Shown here piece by piece: positions 1 to 9,360 of a stretch of 41,595 bases of DNA (the stretch's first letter is position 1; every line of letters starts with the position of its first letter). The stretch is from an uncultured Pelagibacteraceae bacterium (GTDB lineage Bacteria > Pseudomonadota > Alphaproteobacteria > Pelagibacterales > Pelagibacteraceae). The translations under genes were made by a program, and so were the position numbers. The DNA lies in assembly GCA_902620525.1 (NCBI GenBank), contig CACNIK010000008.1:1-41595 (forward strand). Reading direction: 5' to 3'. Under the pieces are notes generated by a model. The model saw only the letters and a program-made list of their open reading frames with translations, searched no databases and was not told the origin of the DNA.

Positions 1-868
1 TTGATATTTTTCTTGCATCTCTAGGATCTACTGGCTCGATTAAATTTTTTAAATAACCGCATTGTCTAGCGGCTTTATAAATTCTATGCATTGATCTTCC
101 AATTAATGAGATATTCCTTTTTGTTTTTTGTGCTATATAAAAAATACTTTCCATTCTAGCTACGTTTGAGGCAAAAGAAGTTACCAAAACTCTCTTTTTT
201 TGATTTGAAATAATTTTTAGTAAACTTTCTCTAACGTCATTTTCTGAACCTGCTCTACCAGGGCTAAATACATTAGTAGAGTCGCAAATCATTGCTATGA
301 CACCTTTTTCACCGATAGACCTGAGTTTTTTTTCATCAACTTTATTTCCTATTAAGGGATTGGGATCAACTTTCCAATCTCCCGTGTGTAAAACAACTCC
401 TTCGGGTGTTTTAATACTTAACCCGTTGGGTTCTAAAATTGAATGAGTTAATGTTACAAAATCAATTTCAAAGGGTCCTAGCTTAATCTGACTGTTAAGA
501 TCAACTATTTTTAAATAATTTGTAATATCAATTTTTTTTTCTTTAAATTTTTCTTGAATTAAAACGGCAGTAAAAGGTGTGGCATAAATTTTACACTTTA
601 GTTTGGGCCATATATATGAAATGGATCCAATATGATCTTCGTGAGCATGAGTTAAAACTATACCTAATAAATCATTCTTTTTTTCTATTATAAATCCAGC
701 ATCTGGATAAATAAGATCGACGCCAGGAACTGTATCATCTGCAAATGTAACTCCCATGTCGACAATTATCCATTTTTGATTTTCATCAGTTCCATAAGCA
801 TAAAGATTCATATTCATGCCAATTTCACCAGAACCTCCAAGAGGACAAAATAATAAATTTTCTTTCAT
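1..868 (-). CDS. rnj: Ribonuclease J family metallo-beta-lactamase RNase, partial (C-terminus beyond the window)
   Basis: The first 289 residues of an RNase J type ribonuclease can be read; the rest lies off the left edge. The N-terminus LFCPLGGSGEIGMNMNLY and the metal-binding motif THAHEDH (His74, His76, Asp78, His79) are typical of the beta-CASP metallo-beta-lactamase RNases. A later HTGDWKVDPNP stretch and ICDSTNVFSPGRAGSE belong to the same fold. These enzymes mature and degrade RNA in the cytoplasm, with 5'-exo and endonuclease activity. The ATG at 868 overlaps the stop of the upstream coaX (ATGA), so it is translationally coupled and last in the visible nuo-birA-coaX-rnj run, an order familiar in alphaproteobacteria. 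The family is clear; the balance of exo and endo activity cannot be read from sequence. Confidence 0.93.
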   Translation of the reverse strand, partial: MKENLLFCPLGGSGEIGMNMNLYAYGTDENQKWIIVDMGVTFADDTVPGVDLIYPDAGFIIEKKNDLLGIVLTHAHEDHIGSISYIWPKLKCKIYATPFTAVLIQEKFKEKKIDITNYLKIVDLNSQIKLGPFEIDFVTLTHSILEPNGLSIKTPEGVVLHTGDWKVDPNPLIGNKVDEKKLRSIGEKGVIAMICDSTNVFSPGRAGSENDVRESLLKIISNQKKRVLVTSFASNVARMESIFYIAQKTKRNISLIGRSMHRIYKAARQCGYLKNLIEPVDPRDARKIS

Positions 869-1608
869 ATAAAATCTATCAATCTTACTAAACCTTTGAT
901 CGTCAAGTCTCTATCAACTTTAATTTTTTTTTTTATAGTATCTTTGAATAAATATGAAAGACCTCCGGTAAAAATGATTTTAAAATTTTTTTTGTATTTT
1001 TTTTCAATAAGGTTTATCATATTTTCAATTAAACCTTGATAACCCCAATAAAATCCAGATCTGACTGCGTTTTGAGTATTTTTTCCTATAATATTTTTTA
1101 CTTTTGTCAATTTAGTATTTGGGATCAATTTTGCTTTTGCTACTAAAGTTTTTAAAGAAAGATTTACACCTGGCGCAATAATACCACCTTTGTATTTATT
1201 CTTTAACACTACGTCAAAAGTTGTAGCTGTACCAAAGTCTAAAATAATAAAATTATCTTTATTATTTATAACGCTAATAGCATTAGCTAACCTGTCCGAT
1301 CCAACTTGTATCGTATTGACTTCTATTTTTAATATTTTTTTTAAATTAAATTGTTTTAACTCTTTTATCTCTACTTTTAGTTTTTTCTTGATTAACCCTT
1401 TTATATTTTTATACACATTCGGGACTACACTACTGAACATTGTTTTATCGATTTTTTTTTTATATAAATTTAAAAATTTAAATTTATCACTAAGATTAAC
1501 TTTTTCGAAGCTATTGGTATCAAATATCTTTTTTTTTAAAAGTTTTTTTTTATTATCAAATAAACAAATTTTTGTCTCTGTATTTCCTATGTCTCCGATC
1601 AAGTACAT
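865..1608 (-). CDS. coaX: Type III pantothenate kinase
   Basis: CoaX phosphorylates pantothenate to 4'-phosphopantothenate, the first committed step of coenzyme A synthesis. The 247-residue length is normal. The N-terminal phosphate-binding DIGNTETKI (residues 6-14), the GSDRLANAI motif near residue 103 and DFGTATTFDVV near 124 are hallmarks of the ASKHA-fold type III enzyme, unlike the P-loop CoaA type. It starts 7 bases after birA ends and overlaps rnj by four bases, so it belongs to the tail of the nuo operon transcript. It appears intact. No other pantothenate kinase is present in this window. Confidence 0.93.
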   Translation of the reverse strand: MYLIGDIGNTETKICLFDNKKKLLKKKIFDTNSFEKVNLSDKFKFLNLYKKKIDKTMFSSVVPNVYKNIKGLIKKKLKVEIKELKQFNLKKILKIEVNTIQVGSDRLANAISVINNKDNFIILDFGTATTFDVVLKNKYKGGIIAPGVNLSLKTLVAKAKLIPNTKLTKVKNIIGKNTQNAVRSGFYWGYQGLIENMINLIEKKYKKNFKIIFTGGLSYLFKDTIKKKIKVDRDLTIKGLVRLIDFI

Positions 1609-1615
1609 TTTTTAT

Positions 1616-2128
1616 TTAAATAAATTTTTCAAAATTATTTTTAATTTTTTTATAAATATCACTTTTTTTAATTTTATTGTTATTATATTTTTGTAAAAAA
1701 GATACCTGTTTATTATCAATTTTTGGTCCTTTAATGAGATTTATACCGATTCCTATGATAAAAAATTTATTATTATTGTAATTAACCGTTTCTTGTAATA
1801 TCCCACAAACTTTCGATCCCTTAATTAATAAATCGTTAGGCAACTTTATTGTTATTTTTTCTTTCACAAATTTTTCTAAACTCTTTTTAATCAATTTATA
1901 AACTTTTTTAGATAGAGTTTTGACTCCAGTTTTTCTTTTTAAAGAAAAATAAATAGTCATAAAAATATTGCCTTTATGTGAAATCCATCTTCTTCCATAC
2001 TGACCTCTGCCTTTTTTCTGGGATTTTGCAATTATTAATGTTGGTTTAATTTTTCCTTTTTTTATTCTTCTTAAAGCTACGTTATTCGTACTATCTACGC
2101 TTTCAAAATTAATAGTTTGTATTTTCAT
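1616..2128 (-). CDS. birA: Minimal biotin--[acetyl-CoA-carboxylase] ligase
   Basis: This enzyme activates biotin as biotinyl-5'-AMP and transfers it to the carboxylase carrier protein. The catalytic core is visible: ESVDSTN near the N-terminus, GRGQYGRRWIS (biotin/AMP loop), KLPNDLLIKGSKVCGIL and GIGINL. I chose the ATG at 2128, whose A is shared with the nuoN stop (TAATG), giving MKIQTINFES and 170 residues. A longer frame to 2200 only reads back through nuoN. It has no N-terminal helix-turn-helix, so it should not be a biotin repressor. It also ends shortly after GIGINL, so the small C-terminal SH3-like domain of most ligases seems absent. I see no frameshift remnant before coaX. Confidence 0.88.
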   Translation of the reverse strand: MKIQTINFESVDSTNNVALRRIKKGKIKPTLIIAKSQKKGRGQYGRRWISHKGNIFMTIYFSLKRKTGVKTLSKKVYKLIKKSLEKFVKEKITIKLPNDLLIKGSKVCGILQETVNYNNNKFFIIGIGINLIKGPKIDNKQVSFLQKYNNNKIKKSDIYKKIKNNFEKFI

Positions 2129-3537
2129 TAAATAAATAGTTCGTTCAACAAAGAGCCTATAATTGATGGGGAAATAAAGTATAGAGATAAAAATAAACAA
2201 CTCAAAAATATTGTTGCCTTTATACTCAGATTTCTGACGTCATCGAATTTCACTTTGTTTTCGTCAAAGTAAATAATTTTAATAACTTTAAGGTAATAGA
2301 AAGCTGATATAACAGTTGTTAACAATCCAATAATTGCTAAAGCATACATTTCGCTCTCAATTACAGACATAAAAACAAAAAATTTAGCAAAAAATCCACC
2401 TAGTGGTGGTATTCCGGCTAATGAGAAAAACAGAATTAAAAAAGAAAAAGCTAACATTGGTCTTTCTTTAGAAAGTCCAGAAAGGTCTTCAATTTTTTCA
2501 GAATATTTACCATCTGTTTTCATTAAATATAGACAGGCAAAGGTGCCCATGTTCATAATTATATATATTGTTATATAAATTATTGTTGAGGTGTACCCTG
2601 ATACTGAGCCAGTAGCCACGCCTGCTAAAGCGTAACCCATATGACTTATAGAGCTATAAGCTAGAAGTCTTTTGATATTTTTTTGACCTATAGCTGCTAC
2701 ACTTCCAAGTATCATAGAAGCAATAGATATAAATATTATAATTGTTTGCCACTCTTCAATAATATTTTTAAAAGGTAAATCCATGAATCTGATGATTACA
2801 GCTAATCCTACAGCTTTAGGGACTACGGCAAAAAAATTGGTTATGGATGTTGGTGCGCCTTGGTAAACATCTGGCGTCCACATATGAAAAGGTACTGCAG
2901 ATACTTTAAAAGCTAAGCCTACTAAAATGAACACCATTGCAAAAATAGCTCCTGTATTTTGAGTAATTAAGCTAACACCTATTTCATCGAAATTCGTTGA
3001 ACCAGTAAAACCATAAAGTAAAGAACATCCATACAAAAGCAATCCTGAGGAAAGTGCGCTTAAAACAAAATATTTTATACCAGCTTCTGAGGAGATTATA
3101 TTATCTCTGTCAATAGAAGCAAGAACATATAAAGCAAGTGATTGAAGTTCTAATCCTAAATAAAATAAAATTAGGTCATTTGCACTTAGCATAAAAAACA
3201 TACCCAAGATAGAGAACATTATAATTATTGGGTACTCAAATTTATTTAATGTTTTATCTTTTATAAACTGATCAGAAGAGAAAAAAATAAAAATACTTGA
3301 TACTAAAATTAATATCTTGAAATAATCAGAAAACTTGTCATTTTTAAAAGAATCTAAAAATATTTTTTGTTCTCCTCCCCAATCAGTTAAAATCAAATAT
3401 ATGACCCCTATCAAAATTAAGGTTGAAAGTTTCATCACTATAGAAAAACTGTTTTTAAAAAAAACTCCAACCATCAAAGCTAGACAAATTCCGAGAAAAA
3501 GTGTTATTTCAGGTATTATTAAATTTATATTTTCCAT
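2128..3537 (-). CDS. nuoN: NADH-quinone oxidoreductase subunit N
   Basis: NuoN is one of three antiporter-like membrane subunits of respiratory complex I that carry proton translocation. The 469-residue protein is almost wholly hydrophobic, with about 13-14 membrane helices. Family landmarks are ELQSLALYVLAS, SALSSGLLLYG, the Lys-containing AFKVSAVPFHMWTPDVYQGA and KRLLAYSSISHMGYALAG. It begins two bases after nuoM and its stop overlaps birA. It is last of the nuo genes, the usual position. Confidence 0.96.
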   Translation of the reverse strand: MENINLIIPEITLFLGICLALMVGVFFKNSFSIVMKLSTLILIGVIYLILTDWGGEQKIFLDSFKNDKFSDYFKILILVSSIFIFFSSDQFIKDKTLNKFEYPIIIMFSILGMFFMLSANDLILFYLGLELQSLALYVLASIDRDNIISSEAGIKYFVLSALSSGLLLYGCSLLYGFTGSTNFDEIGVSLITQNTGAIFAMVFILVGLAFKVSAVPFHMWTPDVYQGAPTSITNFFAVVPKAVGLAVIIRFMDLPFKNIIEEWQTIIIFISIASMILGSVAAIGQKNIKRLLAYSSISHMGYALAGVATGSVSGYTSTIIYITIYIIMNMGTFACLYLMKTDGKYSEKIEDLSGLSKERPMLAFSFLILFFSLAGIPPLGGFFAKFFVFMSVIESEMYALAIIGLLTTVISAFYYLKVIKIIYFDENKVKFDDVRNLSIKATIFLSCLFLSLYFISPSIIGSLLNELFI

Positions 3538-3539
3538 AT

Positions 3540-5030
3540 TTATTTATTTATTAAATTTACTGTTAGTTCATTTTGATGATTTTGGATTATTCCGTTTACC
3601 GAAATATCCATGGTATTTAGCAATGGTTCAGGATAAAATCCAAAAACTATACTAACCAAACATAGTACAATTAAGATCGTTGCCTCTAAAAAATTGATAT
3701 CTTTTAATTTTGTAACAATAGTATTGTTAGTATTTCCAAAAACAACTCTTTTAGCCATCCAAAGCATATATGCGGCACAAAGAACGACACCGGTGCTCGC
3801 TAATATTGCAACTAGATAATTAATTTTGAACGCGCCCAATAACACAAGAAACTCTCCAATAAAACCTGTTGTTCCAGGTAAACCTAATGCACCGAGCACA
3901 AATATAATAAATATAAGTGAAAAATTTGGTAAATAATTAACTACCCCACCAAAACTTTTAATCATTCTTGAACCAGTTCTGTCATATAAAACACCTACGC
4001 ATAAGAACAAAGCTGCAGATATTATCCCATGACTAATCATTTGAAACATACTGCCCTCGATACCTTGTTTATTAAAAGTAAATATACCCAGCGTTACAAA
4101 TCCCATATGTGCAACCGAAGAATAAGCAATCAGTTTTTTCATATCATCCTGCATTAAAGCTACCAATGAGGTATAAATAATCGCAATAATACTAAGAGTA
4201 AAAACCAAGGGAGTGAAAAATTCTGAAGCAATAGGAAACATTCCTAGAGAAAACCTCAGGAAACCATATCCAGCCATTTTTAAAAGAATGGCTGCTAGAA
4301 TTACAGAGCCTGCAGTAGGCGCCTCAACGTGAGCATCTGGTAACCAAGTATGAACAGGCCACATCGGGGTTTTAACAGCAAAAGAGCTAAAAAAGGCTAA
4401 CCATAATAAGTATTGATACTCCTTAGCAATTTTTAATTTATATATTTCAGTGTAATCAGTCGTTCCAACAGCCCAATAAATGAAAATTATAGCCGCTAGC
4501 ATCAAAACTGAACCAAGTAAGGTAAATAAAAAGAATTTATAGGCTGAATAGATCTTTCTAGGGCCTCCCCAAATACCTATTATTAAAAACATTGGAATAA
4601 GTCCAGCTTCGAAAAATAAATAAAAAATAATTAAGTCTAAAGAACAAAATACACCTATCATAAAAGTTTCTAGAATTAAGATTGCTATTAAAAACTCATT
4701 GAGTCTTTTTTTCACACTGATAACACAAGAAATTATACATATAGGGATAATAAACGCTGTTAAAACTATAAATAAGATAGAAATTCCATCTATACCTAGC
4801 TTAAATTTTATAAGTCCACTTATCCAGTTTTTTTCTTCTATGAATTGGAAACCAGAAAAACTTTTGTCAAAAGAATACCATAAAAAAAAAGTTAACAATA
4901 AATTTGCCATAGATGTAAATATTGAAATATAAATTGCGCTTGAGCTTTCATTTTTTTTATTAGATATAAATATGAATAAAGCCCCAAGAAGTGGAAGAAA
5001 TATAATAGTAGATAATATAGGAAAATTCAT
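3540..5030 (-). CDS. nuoM: NADH-quinone oxidoreductase subunit M
   Basis: This is the second antiporter-like proton-pumping subunit of complex I, 496 residues with about 14 membrane helices. The motif AVKTPMWPVHTWLPDAHVEAP carries the conserved lysine and histidines of the half-channel. MKKLIAYSSVAHMGFV and GTTGFIGEFLVL are also typical of NuoM. The ATG at 5030 directly abuts the nuoL stop, with no spacer. Length and order are normal. Confidence 0.97.
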   Translation of the reverse strand: MNFPILSTIIFLPLLGALFIFISNKKNESSSAIYISIFTSMANLLLTFFLWYSFDKSFSGFQFIEEKNWISGLIKFKLGIDGISILFIVLTAFIIPICIISCVISVKKRLNEFLIAILILETFMIGVFCSLDLIIFYLFFEAGLIPMFLIIGIWGGPRKIYSAYKFFLFTLLGSVLMLAAIIFIYWAVGTTDYTEIYKLKIAKEYQYLLWLAFFSSFAVKTPMWPVHTWLPDAHVEAPTAGSVILAAILLKMAGYGFLRFSLGMFPIASEFFTPLVFTLSIIAIIYTSLVALMQDDMKKLIAYSSVAHMGFVTLGIFTFNKQGIEGSMFQMISHGIISAALFLCVGVLYDRTGSRMIKSFGGVVNYLPNFSLIFIIFVLGALGLPGTTGFIGEFLVLLGAFKINYLVAILASTGVVLCAAYMLWMAKRVVFGNTNNTIVTKLKDINFLEATILIVLCLVSIVFGFYPEPLLNTMDISVNGIIQNHQNELTVNLINK

Positions 5031-6935
5031 TTAATTTAAAATCAAGTAAGTTATTAACGCAGAAAGACCTATCAACATTACAAAAGCGTAATCATAAATA
5101 TATCCACTTTGAAACTGTATAGCCTTGTTAGAAATAAATTTTATAAATTTTGAAATTCCGTCCGGACCATACCTGTCAATAGTATCTTGATCACCTTTTT
5201 TCCAAAAGAAAATTCCAATTTTTTTTAAAGGTTTTATAAAAATAAAATCGTAAAGCTCATCTATATACCATTTTTTAAGTAAGAAATTGTATAACGGTAA
5301 ATTTGAATTTTTCACACCATCTAGGATTGTTTTGTCTTTTATATATAGAAAATAAGAAAAAGGTATCGCTAACGTGATTATTGTAGGAGTTATTATTATA
5401 AGCCATAAAGGAATATTTTCTAATTTTACAAAATCTAAAAATAGAATTGACTCATTCCAAAAGGTAGAATTATTTCCAATAAATAAATCTTTAAAAAAAT
5501 ATCCTGCCAATAAAGCTCCAATAGCTAAAATAATTAAAGGAATAATCATCACCAATGGGGAATCATGAGTTTTTTCAATTGGAATTGACTTATTATTATA
5601 TTTTCCTAAAAAAGTTTTAAAAAATAATCTCCAGGAATAGATTGCTGTTAAAAAGGCAGTAAAAACTCCTACTGAGCAGGCATAATATCCTACAGATGTA
5701 TCTTTTAAATATGCAAATTCAATTATTGCATCTTTAGAATAAAAACCCGATAAGAATGGGAAACCAGTTAGAGCTAGTGTACCAATAAGCATAAGTATCA
5801 TTGTATAAGGAATTTTTTTCCAAACTCCTCCCATTTTTGAAATATCTTGTTCCTCATGAAACGCGTGAATGACTGAACCAGCACCCAAAAATAAAAGAGC
5901 TTTGAAAAATGCATGGGTAAATAAATGAAACATAGCTATATGATATGCTCCCACACCTGCAGCAAAAAACATATAGCCTAACTGACTACAAGTCGAATAA
6001 GCAATAATTTTTTTAATATCATTTTGAACTAAAGCTACTGAAGCAGCAAATAAAGCTGTGATCATTCCTGTAATGGCAACAAGATTCATTGCAAACTGCG
6101 AGTACTCAAAAATTGGTGAACATCTAACTACTAAAAATACCCCAGCAGTAACCATTGTTGCGGCATGGATTAAAGCCGAGACTGGTGTGGGTCCTTCCAT
6201 TGCATCCGGTAACCAAGTATGCAATAAAAATTGTGCAGATTTCCCCATTGCACCGATAAATAAAAATACACAAATTAATGTGATGACATTATATTCTCCA
6301 CCAAAAATACCTAAATTTGTTTTTGTGAATTCTGGAACTAGAAGGAAAACTTCTTCAAAATTTAATGTTCCAAATATGAGGAAAATAATAAATATTCCAA
6401 TAGCTAGTCCAAAATCTCCCACTCTATTCACAATAAAAGCTTTTATTGCAGCATTGTTAGCTGTCTCTCTTTTAAACCAAAAACCAATTAACAAATAAGA
6501 GCATAAACCAACTCCTTCCCATCCAAAAAACAACTGAAGAAAATTATCAGAAACAACTAGACATAACATTGAGAAGGTAAATAAAGATAAATACGACATG
6601 AACCTTGGTTTATGTGGATCATGACTCATATACCCAATTGAATAAATATGAACCAAAGCTGATACAGATGTTACTACCATTATCATTACCGAGCTCAATG
6701 GATCAATTTTAATCGACCAATTAACGTTTAAATTTCCAGAACTAATCCATTCAAAAATTAAATAATTTCCATAATTATCATTAATGAGACCGTCATAAAA
6801 AATGAAACAAGAAATTACAGCTGATATAACAACCATCGAACAGGAAAAAATTTGAGAAAACAAGTTTCCAAAACTTTTTCCAAAATAAGTGATGATGGAT
6901 CCTATTAAAGGTAAAAATATTACTAAATATTCCAT
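5031..6935 (-). CDS. nuoL: NADH-quinone oxidoreductase subunit L
   Basis: NuoL is the distal antiporter-like subunit of complex I. At 634 residues it has the expected multi-helix body plus a C-terminal extension that forms the long lateral helix and its last anchor. Diagnostic stretches are FFGWEGVGLCSYLLIGFW, SAQFLLHTWLPDAMEGPTP, KKIIAYSTCSQLGYM and THAFFKALLFLGAGSVIHA. It starts directly after the nuoK stop and ends directly before nuoM. Nothing is missing compared with the family. Confidence 0.97.
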   Translation of the reverse strand: MEYLVIFLPLIGSIITYFGKSFGNLFSQIFSCSMVVISAVISCFIFYDGLINDNYGNYLIFEWISSGNLNVNWSIKIDPLSSVMIMVVTSVSALVHIYSIGYMSHDPHKPRFMSYLSLFTFSMLCLVVSDNFLQLFFGWEGVGLCSYLLIGFWFKRETANNAAIKAFIVNRVGDFGLAIGIFIIFLIFGTLNFEEVFLLVPEFTKTNLGIFGGEYNVITLICVFLFIGAMGKSAQFLLHTWLPDAMEGPTPVSALIHAATMVTAGVFLVVRCSPIFEYSQFAMNLVAITGMITALFAASVALVQNDIKKIIAYSTCSQLGYMFFAAGVGAYHIAMFHLFTHAFFKALLFLGAGSVIHAFHEEQDISKMGGVWKKIPYTMILMLIGTLALTGFPFLSGFYSKDAIIEFAYLKDTSVGYYACSVGVFTAFLTAIYSWRLFFKTFLGKYNNKSIPIEKTHDSPLVMIIPLIILAIGALLAGYFFKDLFIGNNSTFWNESILFLDFVKLENIPLWLIIITPTIITLAIPFSYFLYIKDKTILDGVKNSNLPLYNFLLKKWYIDELYDFIFIKPLKKIGIFFWKKGDQDTIDRYGPDGISKFIKFISNKAIQFQSGYIYDYAFVMLIGLSALITYLILN

Positions 6936-7247
6936 TTATCCTTTCATTTCGTGAATGTCTTCCACTCTGATAGATCCTTTATTTCTGTAAAATATAACTA
7001 TAATGGCTAAACCTATAGCAGCTTCAGCTGCTGCTACAGTTAAGATCAACATTGTAAATATTTGGCCTAATAAGTCCCCTGAGAAAATTGAAAAAGAAAT
7101 TAAATTAATATTTACAGATAGTAAAATTAATTCAACCGACATTAAAATTACAATTACATTTTTCCGATTTAAAAAAATTCCTATTACCCCGAGAAAGAAG
7201 ATTATAGCTCCTAATGTTAAATAATGACCCAAGCCGATTTCAATCAT
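6936..7247 (-). CDS. nuoK: NADH-quinone oxidoreductase subunit K
   Basis: NuoK is a small three-helix membrane subunit in the proton path of complex I. The ATG at 7247 gives 103 residues, the usual size, starting [24 protein letters not shown] one codon further upstream is possible but unnecessary. The two buried glutamates are present: one in the [11 protein letters not shown] segment of helix 2 and one in [11 protein letters not shown] of helix 3. It overlaps the end of nuoJ by eight bases, so the two are probably coupled in translation. Confidence 0.95.
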   Translation of the reverse strand: MIEIGLGHYLTLGAIIFFLGVIGIFLNRKNVIVILMSVELILLSVNINLISFSIFSGDLLGQIFTMLILTVAAAEAAIGLAIIVIFYRNKGSIRVEDIHEMKG

Positions 7248-7869
7248 CAATTTTTACTCCCTTATTAAATTCAACATCCTTTAACATTACTGCAGATGCT
7301 TTATCCCTGGAAATTTGTTTGAGATAACTTTGTGTTTTCACATTTTCTCTTTTTCTATACGTCAATATTATAGCTCCGACCATTGAAAGAAGTAAAATTA
7401 CACCTGATAACTGGAAGTATAAAATATAATCCGTATACATCACGCTTCCAATTGAATGAGTGTTCGTCATTGATTTATCAATAACTAGATTGGAACTAGA
7501 CATTATATTTTCTTTATATTTCCAGCCACCAACAACAACTAAAAGTTCAAGTAGAATTAAAACTGAAACTATCAATCCAGAAGGTATATGAGTAGATTTT
7601 TGACCAACGAACCAAGATTGTTTTTGTTGTGCAACATTTAACATCATAACAACAAACAAAAACAATACTGCAACCGCTCCTACATATACTATTAAAAGTA
7701 TCATGCCCAAAAACTCTGCTCCGACCATAATAAATAAACAACCAACTGAGATAAAATCTAAAATTAAAAAGAAAACAGAGTTTACTGTACTCCTAGAAGT
7801 AATTACCATCAAAGCAGAAAAGATCGCTAATATAGAAAAGAAGTAGAAAAAAATTGCATGAGCTAACAT
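7240..7869 (-). CDS. nuoJ: NADH-quinone oxidoreductase subunit J
   Basis: NuoJ is a membrane-arm subunit of complex I with five predicted helices. The 209-residue sequence contains the family signature [20 protein letters not shown], whose helix 3 takes part in coupling redox chemistry to pumping. [11 protein letters not shown] at the start fits alphaproteobacterial NuoJ. The ATG at 7869 directly follows the nuoI stop (7870-7872). The polar C-terminal tail (after about residue 170) is somewhat long but typical of this class. Confidence 0.95.
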   Translation of the reverse strand: MLAHAIFFYFFSILAIFSALMVITSRSTVNSVFFLILDFISVGCLFIMVGAEFLGMILLIVYVGAVAVLFLFVVMMLNVAQQKQSWFVGQKSTHIPSGLIVSVLILLELLVVVGGWKYKENIMSSSNLVIDKSMTNTHSIGSVMYTDYILYFQLSGVILLLSMVGAIILTYRKRENVKTQSYLKQISRDKASAVMLKDVEFNKGVKIDD

Positions 7870-8355
7870 TTATTTATAAATATTGTCTGTTTTTAAATTT
7901 TTGGCTAGTACAGACTCCCATCTATCTCCGTTGTCTAATAATTTTTCTTTATTATAGTAAAGCTCCTCTCTAGTTTCTGTAGCAAATTCAAAGTTTGGGC
8001 CTTGTACTATTGCATCAACAGGGCAAGACTCTTGGCATAGGCCGCAATATATGCACTTCAACATGTCGATATCGTATCTAGTTGTTTTTCTGCTACCATC
8101 TTTCCTCTCCTCTGACTCGATAGTAATAGCCTGAGCAGGACACACTGCTTCACAAAGCTTGCAAGCTATACATCTCTCCTCACCATTGGGGTATCTTCGT
8201 AAAGCATGCTCGCCTCTATATCTCGGGCTGATTTGGCCTTTTTCAAAAGGATAATTGATAGTTTTTTTTGGTCTAAAAATTTCCCTTATTGCTTTAATTA
8301 TTGCTGAAAAGAATTCAGTTAAAAAAATTGTTTTTAAGAATCTATTTAAATTCAT
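7870..8355 (-). CDS. nuoI: NADH-quinone oxidoreductase subunit I (two [4Fe-4S])
   Basis: NuoI carries clusters N6a and N6b in the connecting arm of complex I. Two ferredoxin motifs are visible: [12 protein letters not shown] (Cys62, 65, 68, 72) and [12 protein letters not shown] (Cys101, 104, 107, 111). The 161-residue length matches alphaproteobacterial NuoI, as does the [17 protein letters not shown] lead-in. Its ATG shares a base with the nuoH stop (TAATG). Confidence 0.97.
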   Translation of the reverse strand: MNLNRFLKTIFLTEFFSAIIKAIREIFRPKKTINYPFEKGQISPRYRGEHALRRYPNGEERCIACKLCEAVCPAQAITIESEERKDGSRKTTRYDIDMLKCIYCGLCQESCPVDAIVQGPNFEFATETREELYYNKEKLLDNGDRWESVLAKNLKTDNIYK

Positions 8356-9359
8356 TAAAATGAACCTTTCGGTAATTTATCAAAATAAAGTAAAAAGCTT
8401 GCAGTTAAGACTACGTAAATAAGTGAAAATGGTAAAAAAACTTTCCATCCTAATCTCATTAATTGATCGTAACGATATCTCGGTACAATCGCTTTAATAA
8501 TTGCGAATAAAAAAAATAGGAATAAAATCTTAAATATCATCCAGAAAGGCGCTGGCACAATATTTAATGGATATATATCTAGAGGAGGCAACCAACCTCC
8601 TAAAAATAAAATGGACCCCATTGCACACATTAAAAGAATATTTGCGTATTCTCCTAACCAAAACATTGCATACATCATTCCAGAATATTCTGTTTGATAT
8701 CCAGCAACTAATTCTGCTTCAGCTTCTGGTAAATCAAAAGGTGGTCTATTAGTTTCAGCTAATGCAGATATAAAAAATACAACAAACATTGGGAAAAGCG
8801 GAATTACATACCAAAGATTTTTCTGGGCCAACACGATATCATTTAGATTTAGAGATCCAACACATAACAATACATTTATAATAATAATGCCAATTGAAAC
8901 TTCGTACGATACCATCTGAGCAGCAGACCTTATTGCGCCTAAAAATGGGTATTTAGAATTAGAGGCCCATCCACCCATTATAATTCCATAAACCCCTAAA
9001 GAAGAAATTGCAAAAAGATATAGTATTCCAACATTAATATCAGATAATACCAATGTTTCACTTAAGGGTATTACAGCCCAAGCAACTAAAGCCAAGGTCA
9101 TTGTAATTATTGGAGCCAAAATAAAAATAGTTTTATTAGCGCTGGCTGGAATAATTATTTCTTTAAATATATATTTTAAAGCATCTGCTAATGTTTGAAA
9201 CAAACCAAATGGACCAACAACGTTTGGTCCTCTTCTTTTTTGAACTAATCCCCAAACTCTTCTATCTAACCATACAATCATTGCAACTGAAACTAATATA
9301 GGGATGACTAAAAATAAAATTTTATAAATTTCATTTATTAAAGTAATAAAATAATCCAT
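8355..9359 (-). CDS. nuoH: NADH-quinone oxidoreductase subunit H
   Basis: NuoH forms much of the quinone chamber at the junction of the membrane and peripheral arms. The 334-residue protein has about eight to nine helices. It shows the conserved [19 protein letters not shown] loop, [31 protein letters not shown] with its charged residues, and [14 protein letters not shown] near the C-terminus. The gene lies one base after nuoG. Confidence 0.97.
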   Translation of the reverse strand: MDYFITLINEIYKILFLVIPILVSVAMIVWLDRRVWGLVQKRRGPNVVGPFGLFQTLADALKYIFKEIIIPASANKTIFILAPIITMTLALVAWAVIPLSETLVLSDINVGILYLFAISSLGVYGIIMGGWASNSKYPFLGAIRSAAQMVSYEVSIGIIIINVLLCVGSLNLNDIVLAQKNLWYVIPLFPMFVVFFISALAETNRPPFDLPEAEAELVAGYQTEYSGMMYAMFWLGEYANILLMCAMGSILFLGGWLPPLDIYPLNIVPAPFWMIFKILFLFFLFAIIKAIVPRYRYDQLMRLGWKVFLPFSLIYVVLTASFLLYFDKLPKGSF

Positions 9360-9360
9360 T

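Noticed and set aside
1190-1696. A 168-codon plus-strand open frame opposite coaX and birA
   Set aside because: It is Phe/Ile/Leu-rich with no domain, and lies wholly antisense to two clearly conserved genes; AT-rich coding strands produce such shadows.
6058-6498. A 146-codon plus-strand frame antisense to nuoL
   Set aside because: Composition reflects the complement of nuoL; there is no start context and nuoL is unambiguous.
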